A stretch of DNA of 14,628 bases. Origin: DAONFI01 sp035403485. GTDB taxonomy: Bacteria > Planctomycetota > Phycisphaerae > SM23-33. Each line of letters opens with the position of its first letter. Positions within the stretch are counted from its first letter, which is position 1. Location: NCBI GenBank assembly GCA_964536835.1, contig CAZIAZ010000056.1:1-14628 (forward strand), read 5' to 3'. Positions 1-6,795 of the stretch are shown here, one piece after another. The notes beneath the pieces are model-generated. The model saw only the letters and a program-made list of their open reading frames with translations, searched no databases and was not told where the DNA came from. Made by a program: the position numbers and the translations under genes.

Positions 1-1083
1 CAGATAAGCCCCCATCTTCACCACATTGTCAAGGATGTTATCCCTGGCCACGATATCGATAAGTTTCAGCGAGGCGACCTGGGATAATGAGTTATTGGCA
101 AATGTATGCAATTCTTCACTATCGGGTTCAAATCCCTTAAAACCGTCCCTGAGTACGGTAGCGCCAATCGGCAGTCCTCCGCCCAGCGCCTTGCCGAAAG
201 CCATCATATCCGGCGTGACGCCGAAATACTCAGCCGCCGTCCATTTGCCTATACGCATGAAAGTCTGAATCTCATCGAATATCAACGGCACCTGGTAACG
301 GTCGCAGATTTCACGCACTGCTTCCATATATCGCTTAGGAACGCATATCTGTCCGCCGCTGGCCTGTATCGGCTCAATCAGCAAACCAGCCGCAGGGCCG
401 TTGACGCTCTTCTGGATAGTAAGCTCCAGCATCTTGGCGCACATGAGATTGCATGAACCAGGGCATTGGCCGAAATAGCAGCGATAGCAGTATGGATTGG
501 GAACTCGCACAAATTGTCGCGTCAACGGAAGAAAACGGCTGCCGCCGACATAATCGCCGTTAGCGCGAGTGGATATCCACGACGCACCCATCGTGCCAAG
601 CGTCGTGCCGTGATAGCTGTCCCACAGGCACATGAAATTGGCTGAGCCTGGCCGATTTTTCAAGGCAAGCTTCATGCACCCTTCAATAGCCAGCCCGCTG
701 GACGGAACAAACGATACCCTATTCATTCCCTTGGGCATGATACCGGACAACCGTTTAGCCAGGGCAAATCGCGGCAAAGTGTCAAAACCCTGGTGCGTGT
801 GGGTCAGATTCCGGGCATGTTCGTCGACCGCACTCCATACCTCGTCATTACAATGGCCAAGATACAACGCCCAGCTCTGCGAGGTGCAATCCACATATTT
901 TTTGCCATCAGTATCCCACACATGGACACCCTTGCCGTGATGAAGAATCGGGCCGCCCCTTGTGCCGCCTCCTATCATGACATGGCCGGCAGCTTCTTTC
1001 TGCTCTTCCTTGTTCATCGAATACATACGCTTAAGCGTTTCATCTTTAAGACTCTCAGCTTTAACAGCTTCAGTTAACGACAT
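1..1083 (-). CDS. Class III PLP-dependent aminotransferase (glutamate-1-semialdehyde aminomutase-like), C-terminus cut by window edge
   Basis: The reading frame is open from the start at 1083 to the window edge, giving 361 codons, so the C-terminal part is missing. Fold-type I, class III aminotransferase features are visible. These are the phosphate-binding S-S-G-L-A region (residues 128-132), SYHGTTLG (156-163), E237 in the IEPIQASGG stretch, D270 in IFDEIQT for the pyridine nitrogen, and the Schiff-base lysine K298 in AFGKALGGG. A cysteine-rich stretch (C199, C202, C207, C211, C215) follows a PNPYCYRC motif of a kind seen in relatives of this family. The start was chosen because AAGGAGT lies 8 nt upstream on the minus strand. 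The adjacent in-frame ATG at 1086 is possible, with closer spacing. The gene is downstream of the DeoR repressor gene on the same strand with a gap of about 115 nt, so it may belong to the same regulon. The family is secure, but the substrate (amino acid, amino sugar or keto-deoxysugar) cannot be read from the sequence. Confidence 0.9.
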   Translation of the reverse strand, partial: MSLTEAVKAESLKDETLKRMYSMNKEEQKEAAGHVMIGGGTRGGPILHHGKGVHVWDTDGKKYVDCTSQSWALYLGHCNDEVWSAVDEHARNLTHTHQGFDTLPRFALAKRLSGIMPKGMNRVSFVPSSGLAIEGCMKLALKNRPGSANFMCLWDSYHGTTLGTMGASWISTRANGDYVGGSRFLPLTRQFVRVPNPYCYRCYFGQCPGSCNLMCAKMLELTIQKSVNGPAAGLLIEPIQASGGQICVPKRYMEAVREICDRYQVPLIFDEIQTFMRIGKWTAAEYFGVTPDMMAFGKALGGGLPIGATVLRDGFKGFEPDSEELHTFANNSLSQVASLKLIDIVARDNILDNVVKMGAYL

Positions 1084-1201
1084 CATTCATACTCCTTGTA
1101 AAGTGTAAGTCCGATTGAAGATTGTTTTTACAAAATCGTCGGGACTTTCGTGATAATTGTTTTGAAACAGCTCTGAGTAATAGTTACGGGAAATCAGCCT
1201 G

Positions 1202-1963
1202 TTATTCTGCGACAATCAATTTATAGGGCTCTGTCTGAAGGATGGTTTTGGTTTCATCATCGAGGCCGTCATCCGTAACCAAAATATCAACACGCGAGGA
1301 CGGAACAGCCATGAAAAGTCCCTTCCTGCAAATTTTCGTACTGTCGGCTACGACCACGCATTTATCCGCTATGCCGGCAAATGCAGCCTGAACATCGGCA
1401 TCATCGCGGCTGTTCGTAAAAACGCCTCTGCCAGGGATAAAGTTGTCCACTCCCAACAGCAGAATATCAACATGCATATGAGACACGAAGCGCGCCGTCT
1501 CGGCGCCGATAAAATCCAGATTGGTAAGATTAAAACGTCCACCTGGACATATTATGCGTACCCCTTCGACGCCTCCTATCTCCTCTACGACGGGAAGAGA
1601 GTTCGTGACAATATCCAGGGGGGCTTTATTTTTAAGGGCCGCGGCAACGCTCCATGTGGTAGTGCCGCTATCCAGGGCAACACTCATGCCAGGCTCAACC
1701 AACTCTGCAACACAGCGGGCAATTTTTTCCTTGCTCTCCCGCATAGCCATCCGTTTCTGTTCGAAGGTTTTAAGTATGAGCGACGAAGCCTCAACCAGCC
1801 GAGCCCCGCCGAACGTCCGCATCAATGAGCCGGCCTTTTCCAACATGGCCAAATCACGGCGGACAGTCGCCTCGGAAACGGCTAACCTGGAAACCAGGTT
1901 CTCCACGCTCACTTCGCCCTGTTCGCGTAAACAACGGATAATTTCTTCATGTCGCTCGTTCAT
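1202..1963 (-). CDS. DeoR-family transcriptional regulator of a sugar operon
   Basis: The 253-aa protein has the usual DeoR family length. Residues 4-57 form the winged HTH, including SRLAVSEATVRRDLAMLEKAG, which matches the HTH_DeoR recognition-helix region, followed by the R-T-F-G-G-A wing. The C-terminal sugar-phosphate sensor (DeoRC) shows D98-S-G-T-T-T (98-103), VTNSLPV (119-125) and VVVADSTK (203-210), the usual ligand-binding signatures. The start is well supported by GAGGAGAGG just upstream on the minus strand. The gene is divergent from the isomerase-kinase-amidohydrolase operon and upstream of the aminotransferase. It is therefore inferred to repress both directions until a phosphorylated sugar, probably the kinase product, binds. 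Its own promoter carries the same heptamer motif as the divergent promoter, which suggests autoregulation. The family call is firm; the effector is inferred. Confidence 0.93.
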   Translation of the reverse strand: MNERHEEIIRCLREQGEVSVENLVSRLAVSEATVRRDLAMLEKAGSLMRTFGGARLVEASSLILKTFEQKRMAMRESKEKIARCVAELVEPGMSVALDSGTTTWSVAAALKNKAPLDIVTNSLPVVEEIGGVEGVRIICPGGRFNLTNLDFIGAETARFVSHMHVDILLLGVDNFIPGRGVFTNSRDDADVQAAFAGIADKCVVVADSTKICRKGLFMAVPSSRVDILVTDDGLDDETKTILQTEPYKLIVAE

Positions 1964-1995
1964 TGAAAGCCTCTCCTCGTGATTATTACAATCGT

Positions 1996-2023
1996 ATTAT
2001 ATTACATATCTTGACCAAGTCAA
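1996..2023 (-). promoter_or_regulatory. Promoter for the deoR-type gene
   Basis: On the minus strand TTGACT (2018-2023) is followed after 16 nt by TATAAT (1996-2001), a near-consensus sigma-70 promoter. Transcription would begin near 1989. ATGATTG (2021-2027) overlaps the -35 box and ACGATTG (1989-1995) directly follows the -10 box, so a repressor bound there would block RNA polymerase. Confidence 0.65.
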
Positions 2024-2052
2024 TCATAAAATTTAATTTTTGATTTCGTATA

Positions 2053-2080
2053 TTGCATTTTAATAAAATTAGGTTATAAT
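2053..2080 (+). promoter_or_regulatory. Promoter for the isomerase-kinase-amidohydrolase operon
   Basis: TTGCAT (2053-2058) is separated by 16 nt from a perfect TATAAT (2075-2080). The predicted start near 2087 leaves a leader of about 70 nt before the isomerase. Two A[T/C]GATTG copies (2082-2088 and 2091-2097) sit immediately downstream of the -10 box. An alternative weaker promoter in the same direction is TTGACC (2011-2016), 17 nt, TAATTT (2034-2039). Confidence 0.6.
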
Positions 2081-2158
2081 TATGATTGAAACGATTGTCA
2101 TTTGGGTCATATGGTGGTTAAAACAAGCATGCAGCCTGATTAAGGGCAGGAGAACGTC

Positions 2159-3562
2159 ATGTTCGAACCATTGCGTAAGCCGCGCGTCGCCGTATTGGGT
2201 TTGACTATCGAAATATATAAAGAAGCATACCCTGACTATCTGGAACGTAGCCAAAAACAGCTTGATGCGTTTCTGGCGGAACTAAAAACCGTAACAGATA
2301 TCTCAAGCAGCCGGATTTGTTATTGTCAGAAACAGATTTCACAACAGATTCATGAAGCTGAGACAGACGACGTTGACGCCCTGCTCGTGATTCCCATGTC
2401 CTATACCGCAAGCCTTATGTCGGCATTGCCGATAGCCAGGACATCACTACCCGTAATTATATGGAACACTCAGGAACTGCTTCGGTTCGATAGCAATTAC
2501 ACACCCGACACACTGCTTATGAACCACGTGACGCAGGGAACGCAGGATGTCACCAGCGTTCTTCACAGAGCAGGCAGGATTTTCGGCATAGAATCAGGAC
2601 ATTATCAGGACAAAACCGCGATAATGCGACTCGGCCAATGGCTCAATGCCGCCAAGACTATGCGATTCGCAAAAAAAATGCGTGTCGGCCTCCTCGGCCT
2701 GCCATTCCAGGATATGGGAGATTTCGGCGTCGACGAAACGCTTATGTCCATGACATGGGGGCCGTACGCCATACATATCACGCCGGCAGTGCTTGTTCAT
2801 CTTTTGGAGAAAGTCAGCGATTCGGACGCCGTCAGAATCATCGATGAAGACAAAAAACGTTTTGACGTAGACCCGGCCATAGACAGGGAAACGCATCTCA
2901 TATCCGCCAGGCTGGAAATCGCCATGCGGCGGCTGGTGGAGCAATATGAGCTGGACGCATTATCCATGAATTTCCGCGACATAATCGATGACGGAAGATT
3001 TCCCACGATGCCGTTCCTGGGCCTGAATAAATTACTGGCTGACGGCCTCGGTTACGCAGGCGAAGGCAATATCACCGTGGCGGCACATATGGCACAATTA
3101 CGACAGCTGTGCGGAATCGCGAATTTCACAGAGATATACACCGTAGATTACGTCGACAACCGTATGCTAATGACGCATATGCAGGAGTGCAATTCCGCAT
3201 TAGCCCGAAAGGACAGAAAAGTACGACTTGTACGTAAGGATTTCTGGGTACCTGGCATGAGTCCTTACGTCGGGATGCATTTCACTCTTGAACCCGGCCC
3301 TGTGACGCTGACGAATATACTTGTAGACGCTTCCAACCGTTTTTCCTATATCACATATGAAACGTCCATTACCGATATGCAGCCGCTGCCTAAGTTTGAT
3401 ATTCCCCACTGGGCGGTCGAACTCGATGAGCCGGTAGGCGATTTTCTGACGCGGTACAGCATGGCTGGCGGTATGCATCACCTGATAGCCGTGCCAGGCT
3501 ACCAGTCGGATACGCTGCAAAAGCTGGCGCATCTTCAGAATTTCGATTTTACCGCTTTGTAA
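2159..3562 (+). CDS. L-fucose/L-arabinose isomerase-fold sugar isomerase
   Basis: The 467-aa protein is soluble and its C-terminal half matches the active site of the AraA/FucI fold. E302 (GYAGEGN), E325 (FTEIYT), H340 (LMTHMQE) and H440/H441 (AGGMHH) match in order, and approximately in spacing, the Mn2+-binding Glu-Glu-His-His set of L-arabinose isomerase. It therefore probably interconverts an aldose and a ketose. Overall similarity to canonical AraA or FucI looks low, so the substrate is uncertain. The next gene encodes a rhamnulokinase-like kinase, which suggests a 6-deoxyhexose such as L-fucose, L-rhamnose or a related sugar. This is not the RhaA fold normally paired with RhaB. The start has AGGAGA about 6 nt upstream. 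The gene is first in the operon, and its stop overlaps the upstream candidate start of the kinase (TAATG). Confidence 0.82.
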   Translation: MFEPLRKPRVAVLGLTIEIYKEAYPDYLERSQKQLDAFLAELKTVTDISSSRICYCQKQISQQIHEAETDDVDALLVIPMSYTASLMSALPIARTSLPVIIWNTQELLRFDSNYTPDTLLMNHVTQGTQDVTSVLHRAGRIFGIESGHYQDKTAIMRLGQWLNAAKTMRFAKKMRVGLLGLPFQDMGDFGVDETLMSMTWGPYAIHITPAVLVHLLEKVSDSDAVRIIDEDKKRFDVDPAIDRETHLISARLEIAMRRLVEQYELDALSMNFRDIIDDGRFPTMPFLGLNKLLADGLGYAGEGNITVAAHMAQLRQLCGIANFTEIYTVDYVDNRMLMTHMQECNSALARKDRKVRLVRKDFWVPGMSPYVGMHFTLEPGPVTLTNILVDASNRFSYITYETSITDMQPLPKFDIPHWAVELDEPVGDFLTRYSMAGGMHHLIAVPGYQSDTLQKLAHLQNFDFTAL

Positions 3563-3576
3563 TGGAGCGCCACTGC

Positions 3577-5031
3577 ATGTCAGCCATATATAATTTCATA
3601 TCTATTGACCTTGGCGCCAGCAACGGCAGAGTGGTCATCGGACGGCTTGCTGACAAAAAGCTGGAACTGGAAGTGGTTCACCGCTTTTTCCATAGAGTAA
3701 AGCTGCTCTCCGACCGTCTTTACTGGGACTGGGACGGAATTTGCGAGAACATCAGAGACGGCCTTGCCAGAGCAGTTGAAATTCTCCGCGACGAACAGCC
3801 AGTTTCAATAAGCTGTGACGCCTGGGCTCAGGATTTTGGAATTCTGGGTAACGACGGCAAGGTGCTTTATCCGCCGCTGTCATATCGCGACAGCAGTTTC
3901 AGAACATTTCATCCAAATTTTTTTAAACGTATCGACAGACGCAGCCTGATTGCCAGAACCGGCGGCGTCGTTCTGCCGATTACCACGCTAGCGCAGCTTT
4001 TCAGAATGTCGCAGGACGAGCCGGAAAAATTTCGGCATTCAGCCGGAATCCTGAATATCGCAGACATGGTTCATCACAGCCTCTGCGGAAAAGCCGCCAC
4101 AGACATAACTCTGGCGACTGCCTCGCAGCTCAGCAACATCACGACTAACCAATGGGATACGGAACTTCTTGAAGCGGTCGGAATTCCATCAAACATTCTT
4201 CCGCCTATCGCCGATGCACCGACGATTTTGGGCAAGATTAAAGCGGATAATGCGCCTCATCCGAAACTTGCGGGAGTTCCGGTGGTCATTTCAGCCGGCC
4301 ACGACACCGCCGCGGCAAGTTTCGCAGCCGGCCCGCTGGATGAACATTCGCTGTTTTTGAGCGAAGGCACATATGCGATGCTCGGCTGCATTTCTGAGAA
4401 ATCTGCCATATCCGCCAAAACAGCCGACTCAGGCTGTGCATGTTCGGAGTTGGCGAGGCGGCAATGGGGCCTGTTTGCGTCGATTACTGGATTATGGCTG
4501 TTTCAGGAATGCTGCAAACAGTGGGAACAAAACGGCTGGCCGGTTTCATATGACACCTTAGCCAAAGACGCAATGATATCCCGATACAGGGGCAGAATTC
4601 CGCTGTCATCAGCCGGAGTCGATTTTTCCGGCGACGCCTGCGGCAGACTCGTCGATGCCTGCGCGAATGCAGGCCTGAAACCGCCGGCGGATAAAAGTGA
4701 ATTCGCCCGCCTGATTTTTGAAAGTATGGCAGAAGAACATGCCGCAGCCGCCCAAACGCTTGCAAAACTGACCGGCCATGATTTCCGGAATATCCGGATG
4801 GTCAGCGGCGGCAGCAGAAATACATGCTTGTGCCAACTGCTGGCTAACGCTCTGGAATTGCCTCTTGCCGCCGGCCCGGCGGAGGCGTCGACAATCGGCA
4901 ATATCATGCTACAGGCACGTGCGATGGGCGTGGTAACCTCGGACAATGACGCATTTGATATCATAAAAAATTCTTTCCCCTCAATCATATATAATGTTGA
5001 AAGGCCTTTTAATCATGAATTACCTCGATGA
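3577..5031 (+). CDS. FGGY-family carbohydrate kinase, rhamnulokinase-like
   Basis: This 484-aa protein has the length expected of RhaB. The N-terminal sugar-binding half has IDLGASNGRVVIGR (from residue 10), HRF, LYWDWD (48-53) and P-x-x-YRDS (100-106). The C-terminal ATPase half has GHDTAAA (241-247), with D243 as the probable catalytic base, and GGSRN (411-415) through AGPAEASTIGN (432-442) as the adenosine motif. This pattern is closest to rhamnulokinases. Two positions depart from the usual RhaB pattern: SCDAWAQDFG (79-88) where G-I-D-T-W-G-V-D-F is usual, and LSEGTYAMLG where S-S-G-T-W is usual, so the ketose may differ from L-rhamnulose. Start 3577 is preferred over the in-frame ATG at 3562 because TGGAG lies 9 nt upstream of 3577 and no ribosome binding site precedes 3562. 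The gene overlaps the next one by 17 nt if that starts at 5015, indicating translational coupling. Confidence 0.9.
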   Translation: MSAIYNFISIDLGASNGRVVIGRLADKKLELEVVHRFFHRVKLLSDRLYWDWDGICENIRDGLARAVEILRDEQPVSISCDAWAQDFGILGNDGKVLYPPLSYRDSSFRTFHPNFFKRIDRRSLIARTGGVVLPITTLAQLFRMSQDEPEKFRHSAGILNIADMVHHSLCGKAATDITLATASQLSNITTNQWDTELLEAVGIPSNILPPIADAPTILGKIKADNAPHPKLAGVPVVISAGHDTAAASFAAGPLDEHSLFLSEGTYAMLGCISEKSAISAKTADSGCACSELARRQWGLFASITGLWLFQECCKQWEQNGWPVSYDTLAKDAMISRYRGRIPLSSAGVDFSGDACGRLVDACANAGLKPPADKSEFARLIFESMAEEHAAAAQTLAKLTGHDFRNIRMVSGGSRNTCLCQLLANALELPLAAGPAEASTIGNIMLQARAMGVVTSDNDAFDIIKNSFPSIIYNVERPFNHELPR

Positions 5032-6499
5032 ACTCATATTACTACGCAACTCATATCGTAACGTGAAGGCTGCCCTGCCGTGGCTGGATGCAAGCGTGTG
5101 GCAAGGAGAAAAAACAGATTTCCCAAATTGTGCCAAGTCGTTGCAGACGCCGTGCGTCCCTGCCGAAACAATCAGTCCCTCGCAAGCCGGCCAAATAGCT
5201 TCCATTAAAGCAGGTCACGGTAATTGCATATTCCGATACAACCCTTCAATCTCAGGTTCACTCGAGACGATATCTCCGCTCATGCCGGAACTGGCATCTG
5301 CCCGAATACCGCTGGTAATATTGCACACGGATATGCCGATATCGGAAATTCGCGATTTTGCAAAATCATATCCGGCGGCAACCTTCATTCTTGAATCCGG
5401 CCCCAGAAAAATACTTTATTTCATCTCGCAGGTCGCGGAATTGCTGACGTCATGTCCGAATGTCTTCCTTTCCACGTATAATTTCTCTAACTGGATGGGA
5501 ATCGAACAATTCTGCCAAAAAGGTTTCGCGTCCAGGCTGTTGTACGGCAGTCATTGGCCGAAATATGACACAGGCGTAGCCATGGGGCCGATAATAACGG
5601 CTAATATCCCGTGGGAAGCGAAATGCGATATAGCCGGCAATAACATGCGACGGCTGCTCGGCCAACAGGCTATGACGACAAAAGAAACGCCGTTCATACC
5701 CGCTTCGCCGTTCATCATAGATTCGCATTGCCATAATATCGACGCCGGCGTTCAATCTCCCTGCAACTTCCCGCTGCCGGATGAGCATATGTCGCCTGCC
5801 GACTGGATTGACTTCATGAATCGGCTGTCGATTGATAAAATATTCTCCACGCCTACACTTCCGTTATACGGCCTGGATAGCGCCAGCCATGCTTCGCAGA
5901 AAATGCGTAAATACGCACCTTCACGTTTTTATTACTATGAAGTTTTTAACCCAAATATAGCTGCCGAGGCGGAACGACTTGCGACGGATGTAAAAAAGAG
6001 CGGCTGCGCAGGCATAAAGATTCATCCGTCCCAGCATAACGTCGCAGCAGATTCGGATGCGTATTCGCCGGTTTATGAACTCGCGGCCAGATATAATCTG
6101 CCGATTCTCACACATAGCTGGGAAATATCGGAATATAATCCATGTCAGTACCTTTCTCATCCCGACCGTTTCCGCAAGCATCTCGAACGTCACAAAAACA
6201 TTCACTTCATTCTGGGCCATGCCGGCGGACGTCCTTCAGCCATCGACGCGACAACGAAACTCTGCAAAGATTTTCCAAACGTAGTCGCAGACCTGGCCGG
6301 CGACTATTTTCATAACGGCGTAGTGGAAGCCATGGTCGAACGATTGGGCAATTCAAAGGTGCTCTTCGCCAGTGATATGAACTGGTTTGACCCCAGTTGC
6401 ATGCTCGGAGCGGTATTAGGCTCGTCGCTTCCGGATAAACACGTTTTGAATATTTTGAGAAACAACGCAACAGCTTTTTTCTCTGTAATTCATAAGTAA
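5015..6499 (+). CDS. Tandem-domain amidohydrolase (amidohydrolase_2 type), N-terminal barrel degenerate
   Basis: The 494-aa protein is about twice the length of a compact amidohydrolase_2 domain. The C-terminal half (about 230-494) keeps the metal site: H238 and H240 (IDSHCH), H367 (LTHSWE), H402 (LGHAGG) and D454 (FASDMN). It ends in an N-N-A-T-A-F-F helix like those that end this family. The N-terminal half (about 17-215) looks like a second copy, with LDASVW (24-29) where I-D-x-H-x-H is expected, ILHTDMP, ILESGP where L-G-H-A-G-G is expected, and LYGSHWP followed by a G-N-N-M-R-R-L-L-G end. It has lost the HxH pair and the Asp and is probably non-catalytic. By family, the protein may hydrolyse a lactone or amide or decarboxylate a sugar-derived acid; the real substrate is unknown. 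Start 5015 is preferred over 4994 because GAAAGG (4999-5004) lies 10 nt upstream. It is third in the operon after the kinase. Confidence 0.83.
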   Translation: MNYLDELILLRNSYRNVKAALPWLDASVWQGEKTDFPNCAKSLQTPCVPAETISPSQAGQIASIKAGHGNCIFRYNPSISGSLETISPLMPELASARIPLVILHTDMPISEIRDFAKSYPAATFILESGPRKILYFISQVAELLTSCPNVFLSTYNFSNWMGIEQFCQKGFASRLLYGSHWPKYDTGVAMGPIITANIPWEAKCDIAGNNMRRLLGQQAMTTKETPFIPASPFIIDSHCHNIDAGVQSPCNFPLPDEHMSPADWIDFMNRLSIDKIFSTPTLPLYGLDSASHASQKMRKYAPSRFYYYEVFNPNIAAEAERLATDVKKSGCAGIKIHPSQHNVAADSDAYSPVYELAARYNLPILTHSWEISEYNPCQYLSHPDRFRKHLERHKNIHFILGHAGGRPSAIDATTKLCKDFPNVVADLAGDYFHNGVVEAMVERLGNSKVLFASDMNWFDPSCMLGAVLGSSLPDKHVLNILRNNATAFFSVIHK

Positions 6500-6508
6500 T
6501 TTTCTACC

Positions 6509-6675
6509 GGTTAGAGTGGTTCTCTAAAGAATTTTCTTTTTGAGCGTCAGCGAAAGTTTTCCTGCTAAGGACGTCGAAGCAGGCAACCTGCATGGTTTCC
6601 GATGCAGACGGACAATAGCAGGGAAACTTGCAGCAAGCTTCAAAAGGAAAATAATTTTGAGAACCGCTCTAAACC
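6509..6675. repeat. MITE-like 167-bp imperfect inverted-repeat element
   Basis: The ends are GGTTAGAGTGGTTCTC (6509-6524) and GAGAACCGCTCTAAACC (6659-6675), inverted copies differing by one substitution and one indel. The arms extend inward to TAGCAGG (6616-6622), paired with CCTGCTA (6561-6567). About 45 of 59 aligned positions match, with a weak patch at 6542-6556. The centre holds a perfect GCAGG-CAA-CCTGC hairpin (6579-6591) and an overlapping TGCAT/ATGCA pair (6589-6593, 6602-6606). No transposase is encoded. GTAAT flanks the element loosely (6496-6500, 6678-6682) but not flush with the ends, so a target-site duplication is not established. As RNA it would form a long hairpin between the amidohydrolase and glycoside hydrolase genes and could act as an attenuator, a processing site or a fairly poor terminator. 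Confidence 0.6.
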
Positions 6676-6746
6676 ACGTAATAAAAAAATATTCTTTGGG
6701 CAGACACTTTTTAAAACCGTAGAATCCCGAAGGACATATAAAAAAA

Positions 6747-6765
6747 TGACGCATTGTATGCGTCA
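6747..6765. promoter_or_regulatory. Perfect 8-bp palindrome (TGACGCAT-TGT-ATGCGTCA), operator or minus-strand terminator
   Basis: TGACGCAT (6747-6754) and ATGCGTCA (6758-6765) are perfect inverted copies around TGT. The site lies 30 nt upstream of the glycoside hydrolase start. A weak TTGGGC (6696-6701) with TAGAAT (6720-6725) lies upstream, so the palindrome could be an operator just downstream of a promoter. On the minus strand the stem is followed by seven Ts (6740-6746), which is the form of an intrinsic terminator, but no minus-strand gene near it would need one. On the plus strand there is no U tract. Confidence 0.5.
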
Positions 6766-6795
6766 ATAATCCATTAACAGTAAAAGGAATTTGTT

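Larger units (their letters stand above)
1988..2098. promoter_or_regulatory. Putative DeoR operator region: four A[T/C]GATTG heptamers
   Basis: Four heptamers are present. CAATCGT (1989-1995) and CAATCAT (2021-2027) lie in one orientation. ATGATTG (2082-2088) and ACGATTG (2091-2097) lie in the other. Extended, they form two nested perfect inverted repeats: ACAATCGT (1988-1995) with ACGATTGT (2091-2098), and TCAATCATAA (2020-2029) with TTATGATTGA (2080-2089). All four overlap or abut the -35 or -10 boxes of the two divergent promoters. Binding by the neighbouring DeoR protein is an inference from position and arrangement. Confidence 0.55.

Noticed and set aside
1521..1982. 153-aa plus-strand open frame opposite the deoR-type gene
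   Set aside because: Antisense shadow of a strongly recognisable DeoR protein; no family motifs.
4503..4988. 161-aa minus-strand open frame inside the kinase gene
   Set aside because: Shadow of the conserved FGGY C-terminal domain; no upstream ribosome binding site.
6496..6682. GTAAT repeats as a target-site duplication of the MITE-like element
   Set aside because: The two GTAAT copies are 12 nt and 2 nt away from the inverted ends, so they do not flank the element symmetrically. A 5-mer match in AT-rich DNA is weak evidence.
6524..6766. Open frames of 80 aa (minus) and 60 aa (plus) in the intergenic region after the amidohydrolase
   Set aside because: They lie across the two arms of the inverted-repeat element, mirror each other, and have no ribosome binding site or recognisable protein motif.
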